Origin: Flavobacteriales bacterium | Lineage (GTDB): Bacteria > Bacteroidota > Bacteroidia > UBA10329 | Assembly: GCA_021739695.1 (NCBI GenBank) | Contig: JAIPBM010000010.1 | Coordinates: 1-64,000, forward strand | DNA: 64,000 bases | Direction: 5' to 3' | Shown here: one piece after another, positions 41,706-50,657 of the stretch | Layout: each line of letters begins with the position of its first letter | Numbering within the stretch: position 1 is the stretch's first letter | Made by a program: the position numbers and the translations under genes | The notes under the pieces: generated by a model | The model's input: only the letters and a program-made list of their open reading frames with translations | The model's database searches: none | What the model was told of the DNA's origin: nothing

Positions 41706-43211
41706 TTACCACTCAAAAATATCCTTCATTTCTTCAGGCCTGTGCTCAATTCGCCAATTGAAACCTTCCAGTTTCATGTCGCTGAGGTTGATCAGAGTTA
41801 GCGGATAAAGTGTAGCATCTGGTTCTGTGAGAAAAGTGATGTCTTTCACTTTATTCTTCTCGATTTTGATGATCAGATTACTGGCTTTTGCCTTATTCAC
41901 GTTATCGGGTTGAGCGCCATCTTCGCCTGCAAAATAGATGGTTTCGCCATTGCCTTCCACAAACACGCGCCTCAGTTTCTGTTCGTGGAAAAAACCGGTC
42001 ATGTAGCGGCCTTTTATCTGATTGAACATGGCGCTGTCTTCCTCCGAGATGATCATCGAATTCTCTTTCATAAAAAGCCGATCAATTCGGTTATTCCTGT
42101 TCTGTATCCACATACTATCAGCGGTCAGTTGGTTTTCATCTGACCAAAGAATCGGGTCGCGATAAAGTCGGATGGTAGAATCAGCGTATGAATACACCAA
42201 CGAATCGCACTTTCCGCGCATGTCAGGTTTAAAGAACTTAGCGTGATGGAAAGCGAAGAGGATTCTGCGGTCTATCACGGTATCTACAATGCTCAAAAGC
42301 GTATCAGCATGCAGAAACAGCGAATCTGCGCCCATATCTTGGATCATTACCGCACTGTCGGTCAGTAGAACCATGTCGCCCACTTCGTAGTATTTGGCGT
42401 GTTCTCCCGTCAGAATAATATCCTGCGCGGTATCTGAAACCACTACGTTCCCAATCGCCAAGCCGTAGCCATATTTCTTGTTGTAGTACAGGCTATCGGC
42501 CAAAATGGATTGATCGGAACTTAGAACCGTGGCCTTGTTGCTGAACTGCGCAATATCAAGCTCGGTATCATACCAACCGAAATTGCAGAGAATCGTGTTT
42601 TCATCACTAATAATGGTCGTTGGACCAAGGAAGAAAGACACTTCAGTCTTTGCATTGTATCTCAGTGTATCGCAATAAAGCGTGTATTGCTTATTTACCA
42701 GTTTCACGCTGTCTTTGAAGAACATTTCCTCAAGCGTGCTGTAGTAGTAGCCAATTCTGCTGGTGAGGGTATTCTCACTGTCTACAATTTTTCCGCCCGT
42801 ATTATACCAAGCTTGTTCAGTGGCCATGTTGTAGTCCAACTTTTGGCTGGTCAAGGTCATTTCACTGTCCACCAGTTTAACGTTGCGTTTCGCTTTGGCA
42901 AATTCCGTGTTGCCGTTGTAGTTCAGCTCTTCGCACCACATTTTTATGCTGTCGCCTTTGTTGATGACCACGCGCGAAAAGGCGTCCATGCTATTGTCTT
43001 CGTACAGATAGGCGCTATCGCAATTCATGATGGTGCCTTCGTGTTCGAAAATCACGTTGCCGATAAGTCTTCTTGCTTTGTGGTCAAGACCTTCATCATA
43101 CTCCAAAACCTCTGCGTTCAGAAGTTCAATGCGTTTCTTTTTCTCCTCTTGTGCAGAAGAGGACAGCGCTACGCTGATGAGAACAGAAAGGAACAGGAAA
43201 CGGCAATACAT
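41706..43211 (-). CDS. OstA-like protein (LptA-type periplasmic LPS transport)
   Basis: The 501-residue protein has a signal peptide (MYCRFLFLSVLISVALSSSAQ) and repeats of the OstA/LptA beta-jelly-roll pattern, for example RRLIGNVIFEHEGTIMNCDS, RNVKLVDSEMTLTSQKLDYN and AIGNVVVSDTAQDIILTGEH. LptA chaperones LPS between inner and outer membranes. I start at the Met of MYCRFLF (43211); 27 upstream codons have no family similarity. It is longer than proteobacterial LptA, as in other Bacteroidota. LptD is encoded at 32612-35260. Confidence 0.82.
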   Translation of the reverse strand: MYCRFLFLSVLISVALSSSAQEEKKKRIELLNAEVLEYDEGLDHKARRLIGNVIFEHEGTIMNCDSAYLYEDNSMDAFSRVVINKGDSIKMWCEELNYNGNTEFAKAKRNVKLVDSEMTLTSQKLDYNMATEQAWYNTGGKIVDSENTLTSRIGYYYSTLEEMFFKDSVKLVNKQYTLYCDTLRYNAKTEVSFFLGPTTIISDENTILCNFGWYDTELDIAQFSNKATVLSSDQSILADSLYYNKKYGYGLAIGNVVVSDTAQDIILTGEHAKYYEVGDMVLLTDSAVMIQDMGADSLFLHADTLLSIVDTVIDRRILFAFHHAKFFKPDMRGKCDSLVYSYADSTIRLYRDPILWSDENQLTADSMWIQNRNNRIDRLFMKENSMIISEEDSAMFNQIKGRYMTGFFHEQKLRRVFVEGNGETIYFAGEDGAQPDNVNKAKASNLIIKIEKNKVKDITFLTEPDATLYPLTLINLSDMKLEGFNWRIEHRPEEMKDIFEW

Positions 43212-43222
43212 GGTTGCCAAAG

Positions 43223-43471
43223 TTAACTTCCCTGATGCCTTTCGATGGTGGATTTCCAAGAAAGATACATGGCATTGAAGTGGTCGATGCATTCGGTAAG
43301 AAAAGGTGCATCGATCAACTTATGCAGGTTGCCCAAATTTTCAATCTGATCGATGGTGATCTTGTAGGATTGTTCCATTGGACCTGCTTCCATCTTCACT
43401 GTATACTTTTCGTTGTATTCAAAGATGGTGATGGTAATGCTCGGATGTGGAATGTGGCCTACGACTCTCAT
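43223..43471 (-). CDS. Small conserved Bacteroidota protein before the OstA-like gene
   Basis: The 82-residue protein MRVVGHIPHPSITITIFEYN then KYTVKMEAGPMEQSYKIT is a compact, conserved cytoplasmic protein in Bacteroidota genomes as far as I recall. It has no signal peptide. It lies 11 bases upstream of the OstA-like gene on the same strand and probably belongs to that transcript. The function is unknown. Confidence 0.75.
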   Translation of the reverse strand: MRVVGHIPHPSITITIFEYNEKYTVKMEAGPMEQSYKITIDQIENLGNLHKLIDAPFLTECIDHFNAMYLSWKSTIERHQGS

Positions 43472-43480
43472 TTTATCTTA

Positions 43481-43569
43481 CACAGAGATTTGATTGAGAA
43501 AAAGAGAAACACAGAGGCTTGGTAGTAGATCGAAACGCTGTGCTTCTCTTTTTCTCCATGTTCTCTGTG
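43481..43569. repeat. Long imperfect inverted repeat (CACAGAG family)
   Basis: The left arm (43481-43514) begins CACAGAG and ends in CACAG; the right arm (43538-43569) is its near reverse complement, ending CTCTGTG, with an AGAGAAA/TTTCTCT core. A second element with the same ends is at 51447-51523. It occupies the gap between the small 82-residue gene and the TonB receptor gene. Confidence 0.75.
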
Positions 43570-43603
43570 CAATAATTAAGGTGAAAACAGCGAATAAGCA
43601 TTG

Positions 43604-46159
43604 CTAGAACTTCATCACAATTTTGGCGTTTACCCTTCTGGTCGTTAAGTAGTTAGGAACTGCATATTGACGGTTGGTAATGTCCGAGATCCAGAGGTAG
43701 CTGAGTGTGTTGTTGGTTCCAAGAAGGTTGAAAACCTCTAAACTGATCCAAATTGACTTGAAGTGTTTGAGGGGATTTTTTGGTCCAACGAATTTCTTTT
43801 TCTCACCCAAAAGCATGTAAGAGAAACCGATGTCTACTCTTCGGTATGGAGGTATACGTAATGTGTCTTTGTAACGGGTGTAGTCTGGCGGGCCGAAAGG
43901 CATTCCGGAGCCGAATACTAGGTTCAAATGCATTTTTAGAGAAGGTAATTTCGGAACGTAATCCTGAAAATAGAGCGAGAAGTTTACGCGTTGGTCGGTA
44001 GGGCGCGGAATGTAACCTGGCTCAACTCTTACGCTGTCTGTTGGAATGGAATTCTCGATGCCATAACCGATCTTCTGTCCATCCGAATTGTAATAATCGT
44101 AGTAGTAATCATCTATGATATCTTCTTGAACCGTCATCACAGACATACTCGCCCAACTTTCAATTCCTTGAACGAATTCACCGTTTAGCTTCAGGTCAAT
44201 CCCGGTGGCATAACCTCGAGCATTATTTTGAGCGTAATAACGGATTCGAACGTTGTCAATTTCGTATGGGACAAGGTCGTTCAGGTATTTGTAATAAACT
44301 TCGGCTACCAGTTTGAAGGGACGATTCCATGCCTTGAAATTGTAATCCATTCCAATAACAGCATGATACGATTGCTGCGCACGGACATTCTTATTCAACG
44401 TTCCATTCAGATCTCTGAGCTCGCGATAGAACGGTGGTTGATAGTACATACCTCCTGAAGCTCGGAAGATCATATCGGTATTTATCCATTGAGGGTCGAA
44501 TGCATAGTTTACCCTAGGGGTCACAATGAACTGCTTATTTACATCCCAATAATGATAGCGGGCGCCAGCTGTAAGTTGATGTTTTGACGTGTCTGAGAAC
44601 ATCCATGTGTTCTGAATGAAACCGCTGATGCGATTACTCTGAAGGTCAATTCTGGTTTTCAGTACCTCCTGAACCTGAAGTTCATTTGCATTCAATGGAA
44701 TGGAATAACCGGCAGAATCGATCATGTTCCACTCACTTAGCTTGTCTACTATTATTTCGTGCTGATACGTACTTCCCCAATCCATGATTCGATGACCATC
44801 GAACCATTTGCCAACATTCCTTGCAGAGACCACGGTGGCGGTCAGATAGTCGCGACCATGGTTAAGAAACGTTCCAATTCCACGGTTGAAGGCCACTTCA
44901 CCCAAATTATCAGATCCAAAGTTATTGTCCAGTTGGCCAAGGAAATACTCGCCCTGTACGTCAAATGTTTGATTTTCAGTGGAGCGGAAGGCAGAAGCAA
45001 TAAGTTTGAGTTTGAGTTTCGGATTTGGTCTGAATTCGGTTGTAAGGGCACCAAGAATCGTCTCGAAACTACTGATCTCCTGACCGTCAAAATACACGGT
45101 TAGTTGCAGGGCATCGCTGATGGTTCCGAAAGCCGTAACTCGGTCTTGCGGAACGAATTGATAACGGTTTTGTGCGTAGTTGGCTAACAGACTTACGCTC
45201 CATTTATCGTTTATGTCAAAATTCAACAGACCTTGTACATCAATAAAACGTGGTCTATATTGACCTTTCGTGTCTAAACTACCAAGTACGTATTGGTTGG
45301 TGCGATACCGAACACCAGCCAAATACGAAAAACGGTAATCTTTAGAGGAACCTTCTACGTGAGCAGCTCCTCCCAAAAGACTTCCTGTTACAGAACCGGC
45401 AAATTTCCGTGGGCGCTTGTATTTTACGTCCAAAACGGACGACATCTTATCGCCATACTTGGCTTCAAAACCGCCAGCAGAAAAACTCAAACTACCAACA
45501 AGATCAGGATTGACAAAACTGAGTCCTTCCTGTTGACCAGAACGAACCAAAAATGGTCGATAGATGAGAACATCATTCACATAAACCAAGTTCTCATTGT
45601 AGTTTCCTCCACGAACGTTGTACTGTGAGCTCAATTCGTTATTTGAACTCACGCCTGGGAACGTTTTCAGCACGGCTTCAATTCCTCCGCTTACTGTCGG
45701 AATTTCAATAGCTATTTTGGGGTCAACGCGCGTCATGGTGGTGGTGCGATTGGCGTCATCATTCACCACAGCTTCCGTCATCAGATTGTCGTTCAGTTTC
45801 AGAATACGATTAAGAATTTTGATTTCGCCAGGTGCGAGCTTCACTTCGAAGGTCTGCGATTCGAATTGAACGTGGCTAAAGCTAATTTTGATCTTGGTGT
45901 CGGCTGGAACTTCGAAACTGTAATTCCCACTTTCATCTGTCGATGTTCCGCCCGGATAACCGATGGCCGCCACATTCACAAGTTCAATTCCCTTGTTGTT
46001 TTCATCCAGCAATTGGCCCGCTACAGTGGCTTTGGATTGAGCCCAAGCCATGTTTCCCATCAAAAGGAGGAAACCCAGCACCTGCAGCGTGCGCAGCTTT
46101 ATTTGAAAAAGGATGATCAAGAGTGGGTCAGCGTTTTTTCTTGCGTTTAAAATCCCCAT
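43604..46159 (-). CDS. TonB-dependent receptor with carboxypeptidase-regulatory-like domain
   Basis: Outer membrane energy-coupled importer. The signal segment (TLQVLGFLLLMGNMAWAQ, about 24-41) precedes a CarboxypepD_reg-like domain (about 45-130; GQLLDENNKGIELVNVAAIG), a plug domain (about 150-240; NELSSQYNVRGGNYNENLVYV) and a 22-strand barrel ending in Phe (VNAKIVMKF). The start at 46159 makes it overlap the upstream gene by 32 bases. Its substrate is not evident; the pairing with a second regulatory-domain protein suggests a specific uptake or assembly role. Confidence 0.9.
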   Translation of the reverse strand: MGILNARKNADPLLIILFQIKLRTLQVLGFLLLMGNMAWAQSKATVAGQLLDENNKGIELVNVAAIGYPGGTSTDESGNYSFEVPADTKIKISFSHVQFESQTFEVKLAPGEIKILNRILKLNDNLMTEAVVNDDANRTTTMTRVDPKIAIEIPTVSGGIEAVLKTFPGVSSNNELSSQYNVRGGNYNENLVYVNDVLIYRPFLVRSGQQEGLSFVNPDLVGSLSFSAGGFEAKYGDKMSSVLDVKYKRPRKFAGSVTGSLLGGAAHVEGSSKDYRFSYLAGVRYRTNQYVLGSLDTKGQYRPRFIDVQGLLNFDINDKWSVSLLANYAQNRYQFVPQDRVTAFGTISDALQLTVYFDGQEISSFETILGALTTEFRPNPKLKLKLIASAFRSTENQTFDVQGEYFLGQLDNNFGSDNLGEVAFNRGIGTFLNHGRDYLTATVVSARNVGKWFDGHRIMDWGSTYQHEIIVDKLSEWNMIDSAGYSIPLNANELQVQEVLKTRIDLQSNRISGFIQNTWMFSDTSKHQLTAGARYHYWDVNKQFIVTPRVNYAFDPQWINTDMIFRASGGMYYQPPFYRELRDLNGTLNKNVRAQQSYHAVIGMDYNFKAWNRPFKLVAEVYYKYLNDLVPYEIDNVRIRYYAQNNARGYATGIDLKLNGEFVQGIESWASMSVMTVQEDIIDDYYYDYYNSDGQKIGYGIENSIPTDSVRVEPGYIPRPTDQRVNFSLYFQDYVPKLPSLKMHLNLVFGSGMPFGPPDYTRYKDTLRIPPYRRVDIGFSYMLLGEKKKFVGPKNPLKHFKSIWISLEVFNLLGTNNTLSYLWISDITNRQYAVPNYLTTRRVNAKIVMKF

Positions 46160-46790
46160 TCTTCCATGCTTTGATGAATTTGGCCCAAGCCAACGGATTC
46201 AACAAATTGTTCGGTGGAAGTTGCCCAGCGTAATACAATTGAGCTCCGTGCTGTTGCATGGCGTAAGTAAAGTTTTCGCTGCCGTCCATGCCCATGTTTT
46301 CCATACGTTCTTTCATTTCGGCACGATTCAGATTACGTTCCGCCCGCTGCTTGTCATCTTCAGGAAGGTGAAGACTCAGAAACGCCTCTCTGAACTGTTC
46401 TTTTGTTGGCCAAGGATAAATGACAGCTTCTTGAAGAATGACTGTATCCTGATCCATCATCTGGATAAGCGAGTAGTTCTTTCGGTTCAATGAATCAGGG
46501 ATTACAAAAAGTGCATCCTTAAATCCAACGTAGCTGAATTGAATCGTATCTCCACGCTCAGCAACGAAAGAGAAGTATCCGAAGTAATCGGAAATGGTGC
46601 CGCGTTTCGAGTTTTTGATGAGGATATTGGCAAATGGAACAGCCATCAGACTATCACGGGTAAGCAGCACACCAGAGAATTGGAGCAGGCTGTCGTTCTT
46701 GGTCTGGGCATGTGTTTGGAAGTTCGAAAAACAACTCAACAACACTACGATAGGAAATATATACTTAAGAATCGAAGTGCTTGTAGACAT
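46128..46790 (-). CDS. Secreted protein with carboxypeptidase-regulatory-like domain
   Basis: A signal peptide (about 1-29; FPIVVLLSCFSNFQTHAQ) precedes a beta-sandwich CarboxypepD_reg-like domain (about 36-115; FSGVLLTRDSLMAVPFANIL, GYFSFVAERGDTIQFSYVGF), then a helical, charged C-terminal third that ends KRKKKR. Such stand-alone regulatory-domain proteins are common in Bacteroidota. It overlaps the TonB receptor gene by 32 bases, so the pair is co-transcribed. The role may be in surface assembly or signalling. Confidence 0.82.
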   Translation of the reverse strand: MSTSTSILKYIFPIVVLLSCFSNFQTHAQTKNDSLLQFSGVLLTRDSLMAVPFANILIKNSKRGTISDYFGYFSFVAERGDTIQFSYVGFKDALFVIPDSLNRKNYSLIQMMDQDTVILQEAVIYPWPTKEQFREAFLSLHLPEDDKQRAERNLNRAEMKERMENMGMDGSENFTYAMQQHGAQLYYAGQLPPNNLLNPLAWAKFIKAWKNGDFKRKKKR

Positions 46791-46822
46791 GATATTCGCT
46801 CGGTAACGCTTAAAATTCAGAA

Positions 46823-47353
46823 CTATTGTGCTACAAATTTTTCGAGTACCTCAATAATGCTGAAAATCATCTCATCGTTTTCAGGCGTATCAGATTCAGA
46901 TAGGAATGCTTTCAAACGGATCATCTCATTTTCCAACATTTCCTGATCCTTTATCTCTTCCCAATTCTCTATAATGGTAAGCACTTCCAAGCATTCCATG
47001 TACGAACCGGTGGAAGCCACGGTAATGAAATCTGGCAGGCGATGACTAAGGTCAATCCCTGTTTGCCAGCAAGCAGAAAGCATTAGCACGCGGATGTCTG
47101 CGAACTCAAGATTTGAAAGTTCGTTCACCAATTCTTCTATAGCATCCTTGTCTTTGAGGTCGAACAACAACTGAGCAATGCTGCTTTCAACAGAAACTTC
47201 AGTTGTGTTTTTCAGAGCAGTAAGGATGTCTGAAATGTATGATGCGTCACCTCCTTTTTTCAACTTTTCAATTGCAGCAAGCGCAATTGTCTCATCGTTG
47301 CTCTTCAGGTCCTTGATGACCGACTCTCTATTTGTCTTCGCAATTTTAGCCAT
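46823..47353 (-). CDS. HEAT-like helical repeat protein
   Basis: The 176-residue protein has helical repeats such as ALAAIEKLKKGGDASYISDI and AIEELVNELSNLEFADIRVL, resembling HEAT or armadillo-type repeats. It has no signal peptide. The start is the Met of MAKIAKTNRES; the 49 upstream in-frame codons are promoter sequence. A box reading TACTTTCG on the minus strand (47372-47365) is one base off TAnnTTTG. Role unknown; it precedes the paa island and is transcribed away from it. Confidence 0.65.
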   Translation of the reverse strand: MAKIAKTNRESVIKDLKSNDETIALAAIEKLKKGGDASYISDILTALKNTTEVSVESSIAQLLFDLKDKDAIEELVNELSNLEFADIRVLMLSACWQTGIDLSHRLPDFITVASTGSYMECLEVLTIIENWEEIKDQEMLENEMIRLKAFLSESDTPENDEMIFSIIEVLEKFVAQ

Positions 47354-47562
47354 GATTCGAGGCGCGAAAGTACTCAATTGAACACGTTTTAGAATCACCT
47401 TACTCATTACCGTCAATTGATTGCATTCGTTTGGACGAATCTGTTTATGAGTGATATTCCTCGGAATCTGTCGGATTTCTATAAGCTGTCCAAATTCCAC
47501 TGATGAACATCAGCCAAGCAAAGCAGGTTATTGTTTAAACTTGTTCCACCAAAAACACATCA

Positions 47563-48510
47563 ATGTCTGAAAAGGATTTACAGGCCATCTTCGATAAGAA
47601 GATTGAGAATGAAGTAAAGATCGAGCCCAAAGATTGGATGCCAGATGCTTACCGCAAGAACGTTTTGCGTCAGATGGCGCAACACGCACATTCTGAAGTG
47701 GTGGGAATGCTTCCAGAAGGCAATTGGATAACCAGAGCACCGAGCTTGAGAAGAAAAGTAGCCTTGTTGGCCAAGATTCAAGATGAGGCTGGTCACGGAC
47801 TTTATCTCTATAGCGCAGCGGAAACGTTGGGAACAGACCGCAATAGGTTAGTACTGGACCTTCTTGAGGGCAAAGCCAAATACAGTAGTATTTTCAATTA
47901 TCCAGCACTTACTTGGGCTGATATAGGCGCTGTGGGTTGGCTGGTTGATGGAGCGGCCATTGTGAACCAGATCATGCTTCAGAAAACGAGCTACGGGCCG
48001 TATTCTAGGGCTATGATCCGTATCTGTAAGGAAGAGAGTTTCCATCAGCGTCAAGGCTATGAGATCATGCTTACGCTTTGCCGTGGGTCTGAAGAACAAA
48101 AAGCTATGGCGCAAGATGCACTGAACAGGTTTTGGTGGCCAAGTCTTATGATGTTCGGGCCTTCGGATAAGGATTCTGCGCATTCAGCACAAAGCATGGC
48201 TTGGAAGATAAAACGAATGGGAAACGATGAACTTCGTCAGAAATTCATCGACCAAACAGTAAAGCAGGCAGATTTCCTCGGACTCACTATTCCTGATCCT
48301 GAATTGAAGTGGAATGAAGAGAAAGGTCAGTACGATTGGGGACAGATCGACTGGGAAGAGTTTCAGAATGTGATCAGTGGCAATGGACCTTGCAATAAGG
48401 AAAGACTGGCGGCACGCCAGGCAGCGTACGATAATGGTGCTTGGGTTAGAGAAGCAGCCACAGCTTATGCTAATAAGAAAGCAGAACGTAAAGACAAAGA
48501 AGCAGCATAA
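47563..48510 (+). CDS. paaA: Phenylacetyl-CoA 1,2-epoxidase subunit PaaA
   Basis: PaaA is the catalytic diiron subunit of the multicomponent epoxidase that attacks the aromatic ring of phenylacetyl-CoA. Diiron ligands occur in [15 protein letters not shown] (about 75-89) and [13 protein letters not shown] (about 152-164). The 315-residue length is normal. It is the first gene of the island, with 79 bases holding a TAATCGC repeat before paaB. paaE (the reductase that supplies electrons) is not present downstream. Confidence 0.96.
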   Translation: MSEKDLQAIFDKKIENEVKIEPKDWMPDAYRKNVLRQMAQHAHSEVVGMLPEGNWITRAPSLRRKVALLAKIQDEAGHGLYLYSAAETLGTDRNRLVLDLLEGKAKYSSIFNYPALTWADIGAVGWLVDGAAIVNQIMLQKTSYGPYSRAMIRICKEESFHQRQGYEIMLTLCRGSEEQKAMAQDALNRFWWPSLMMFGPSDKDSAHSAQSMAWKIKRMGNDELRQKFIDQTVKQADFLGLTIPDPELKWNEEKGQYDWGQIDWEEFQNVISGNGPCNKERLAARQAAYDNGAWVREAATAYANKKAERKDKEAA

Positions 48511-48553
48511 ACCAGCTTTTAGCATATAGCAGTTGGGAATAAGTTCACTTGCC

Positions 48554-48585
48554 TAATCGCTGATCGCTAATCGCTAATCGCTAAT
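48554..48585. repeat. Tandem 7-nt repeat (TAATCGC)
   Basis: TAATCGC, TGATCGC, TAATCGC, TAATCGC and a partial TAATT follow each other in the gap between paaA and paaB. This is a short microsatellite with no gene and no obvious regulatory role. Confidence 0.85.
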
Positions 48586-48589
48586 TAAA

Positions 48590-48877
48590 ATGGAAAGAAA
48601 AGACTGGCCTCTTTGGGAGGTATTTGTAAGAAGCAAAGCAGGATTGAGCCACAAACACGCAGGTAGCCTTCATGCACCAGATGCAGAAATGGCCATCAGC
48701 AATGCACGCGATGTTTATACGCGCAGAAACGAAGGCGTGAGCATTTGGGTGGTAGAAAGCAAACACATCCATTCTACCTTGGAAACAGATGCCGAATCCA
48801 TGTTCGACCCGAACGAGGACAAGATCTATCGTCATCCGACTTTCTACGATATTCCGGACGAAGTAGGACATATGTAA
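48590..48877 (+). CDS. paaB: Phenylacetyl-CoA 1,2-epoxidase subunit PaaB
   Basis: The 95-residue protein MERKDWPLWEVFVRSKAGLSH with HKHAGSLHAPDAEMAISNAR and EGVSIWVVES matches PaaB, the small structural subunit of the epoxidase complex that links PaaAC heterodimers. Its stop is followed after one base by the paaC ATG. Confidence 0.96.
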   Translation: MERKDWPLWEVFVRSKAGLSHKHAGSLHAPDAEMAISNARDVYTRRNEGVSIWVVESKHIHSTLETDAESMFDPNEDKIYRHPTFYDIPDEVGHM

Positions 48878-48878
48878 T

Positions 48879-49637
48879 ATGGAGAAGAACCAAGCTTTAT
48901 TCAATTATCTACTCCGATTAGGCGATAATGCCGCCATCCTCGGTCATAAATTGAGCGAGTGGTGCGGTCATGGTCCAGAATTGGAGGAAGACATAGCCAT
49001 TATCAACACAGCACTTGACCTTTTGGGTCATGCCCGATCCATTTACAGTTATGCTGGAGAAGTGGAAGGAAAAGGACGAACAGAAGACGACCTTGCTTAT
49101 TTGCGTATTGAGCGCGAATACAGAAATGCGCTTATCTGCGAATTGCCGAACGGAAATTATGGCGATACGATCGCACGTCAATATTTGGTGGATCAATTCA
49201 ATTTTCTGCTGTTTTCTGAATTGGTGAATTCGAAGGATGAAACTGTTGCGGCCATTTCAGAAAAAACCATCAAAGAGATTCGCTATCACTTACGTAGAAG
49301 TAAGGAATGGGTGTTGCGCTTGGGCGATGGAACCGAAGAAAGTCACAATAAGATCCAAGAGGCATTCGATAATATTTGGCCCTACACAGGCGATCTGTTT
49401 GTGGAAGATCAAAGTGATGCTGTGATTGTTGCTGAAGGCATTGGGCCAGATATGAAAGCAATCCATGGTACATGGAGGGAGAACGTGAAAGCAACCTTGG
49501 CTGAGGCCACGTTGACGATTCCGAAAGATGGATGGATGCACAGTGGAAGTAAAGCTGGTCGTCATACCGAACACATGGGCTATATTTTGGCCGAATTGCA
49601 ATACATGCAACGCACCTATCCTGGCTGCGAGTGGTGA
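48879..49637 (+). CDS. paaC: Phenylacetyl-CoA 1,2-epoxidase subunit PaaC
   Basis: PaaC is a structural ferritin-like subunit that stabilises PaaA. The 252-residue protein has LLRLGDNAAILGHKLSEWCG, EREYRNALICELPNGNYGDT, FAYLV-like helical blocks and the GRHTEHMGYILAELQYMQR C-terminus. It starts one base after the paaB stop. The 97-bp gap to paaD contains a palindromic repeat. Confidence 0.95.
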   Translation: MEKNQALFNYLLRLGDNAAILGHKLSEWCGHGPELEEDIAIINTALDLLGHARSIYSYAGEVEGKGRTEDDLAYLRIEREYRNALICELPNGNYGDTIARQYLVDQFNFLLFSELVNSKDETVAAISEKTIKEIRYHLRRSKEWVLRLGDGTEESHNKIQEAFDNIWPYTGDLFVEDQSDAVIVAEGIGPDMKAIHGTWRENVKATLAEATLTIPKDGWMHSGSKAGRHTEHMGYILAELQYMQRTYPGCEW

Positions 49638-49654
49638 TAAAAGCGCAAGCTTTT

Positions 49655-49722
49655 GTCATTCCGACCCAAGTGGAGGAAGTTCCCCCTTTTAAAGGGGGTG
49701 CCGAGGAACGAGGCGGGGGATT
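49655..49722. repeat. Intergenic palindromic repeats between paaC and paaD
   Basis: GTCATTCCGACCCAAGTGG (49655-49673) is followed by CCCCCTTTTAAAGGGGGTGCC (49682-49702) and GGCGGGGGATT. The second part is the same family as the elements at 23997-24078, where CCTTTGAAAGG palindromes are followed by GTGCC and GGCGGGGGATT. The elements separate two genes of one pathway. Confidence 0.75.
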
Positions 49723-49734
49723 GAATAACGAACA

Positions 49735-50217
49735 ATGAACGAAGAAGAACTTTGGAATCTGCTCGATGAGGTCATGGATCCTGAGATACCTGTTCTCAGC
49801 TTGGTTGACCTTGGAGTAATTCGTGATGCCAAATTCGTTCACGGAAATCCTGAGATAACCATCACGCCTACCTATTCCGGTTGTCCTGCCATGAAGGTGA
49901 TGGAAGAAGATATTGAAGCGGTGCTGCAAGGCGTAGGTTTTGATGAGTACAAGATCAATACCGTGCTCTCGCCAGCTTGGACTACTGATTGGATCACCGA
50001 AAAGGGACGGAAAGCCTTACAGGATTACGGAATAGCACCACCGGAACAAGCCACTTCAGATAAGAATGCGCTTTTGGGCCATCCAAAAGAAGTGACATGC
50101 CCGAATTGCAAAAGTCGTAAAACAAAAATGTTGAGCCAGTTCGGCTCAACACCTTGTAAAGCATTGTATCAATGTCAAGACTGCAAAGAGCCTTATGACT
50201 ATTTCAAGTGCATTTGA
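49735..50217 (+). CDS. paaD: PaaD, iron-sulfur maturation-type subunit (DUF59 and zinc ribbon)
   Basis: PaaD is needed for epoxidase activity, probably in Fe-S cluster maturation. The N-terminal 100 residues are a DUF59/MIP18 domain (VMDPEIPVLSLVDLGVIRDA, TPTYSGCPAMKVMEEDIEA), and the C-terminal part is a Cys4 zinc ribbon (CPNCKSRKT and CQDCKEPYDYFKC). The 160-residue length is typical. In standard clusters paaE follows; here a small gene on the opposite strand comes next. Confidence 0.94.
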   Translation: MNEEELWNLLDEVMDPEIPVLSLVDLGVIRDAKFVHGNPEITITPTYSGCPAMKVMEEDIEAVLQGVGFDEYKINTVLSPAWTTDWITEKGRKALQDYGIAPPEQATSDKNALLGHPKEVTCPNCKSRKTKMLSQFGSTPCKALYQCQDCKEPYDYFKCI

Positions 50218-50220
50218 AGG

Positions 50221-50517
50221 TTACTTCAACCACACCTTTACGTAGCTACCTTCTTCTTGGATGAAGATGGCTTTGCTTAGGTCGTAAGAGTGAGTCACTT
50301 TGCCTCTTGTAAAAGCAACGGTATAATCACCTTCAATCGTCATGGTTGTGATCCAGTTTCCAGTGTACTTATATTCCCAACCTGGCATATTGATCACGAC
50401 TTCGTTGTAGGTCTCGAGTATCCGTTTCAGGTCATCCTTTTTATACATGGCCTGAGCAGAGGCGTCAAATGGGTTGGAAAGCAAAAAAATCAATCCGAGA
50501 GAAAATAGATACTTCAT
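50221..50517 (-). CDS. Small secreted protein of unknown function
   Basis: The 98-residue protein has a signal peptide (KYLFSLGLIFLLSNPFDASAQ) and an approximately 75-residue mature domain with WEYKYTGNWITTMTIEGDYT and SKAIFIQEEGSYVKVWL, probably a small beta sheet. It is encoded antiparallel between paaD and paaG, three bases from the paaD stop, occupying the place where paaE would normally be. No family is recognised. Confidence 0.55.
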   Translation of the reverse strand: MKYLFSLGLIFLLSNPFDASAQAMYKKDDLKRILETYNEVVINMPGWEYKYTGNWITTMTIEGDYTVAFTRGKVTHSYDLSKAIFIQEEGSYVKVWLK

Positions 50518-50608
50518 TTGATTTACGTTTTAAGATTCGATGCAATTTACTGCAAGTCATCTGTTGTTCAATGACGGAGGTCAATCTATTTGCTGACCAA
50601 TTTCCAAC

Positions 50609-50639
50609 TTTGGGAGATTCAGGTGGCTTTCTACCTTAG
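50609..50639 (+). promoter_or_regulatory. Promoter of paaG
   Basis: TTTG (50609-50612), a 19-nt spacer, then TACCTTAG (50632-50639), one base from TAnnTTTG. The spacing is ideal for Bacteroidota promoters. The leader to the paaG ATG would be about 14 nt. Confidence 0.55.
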
Positions 50640-50657
50640 TCGCATCAAAAATTCAAG

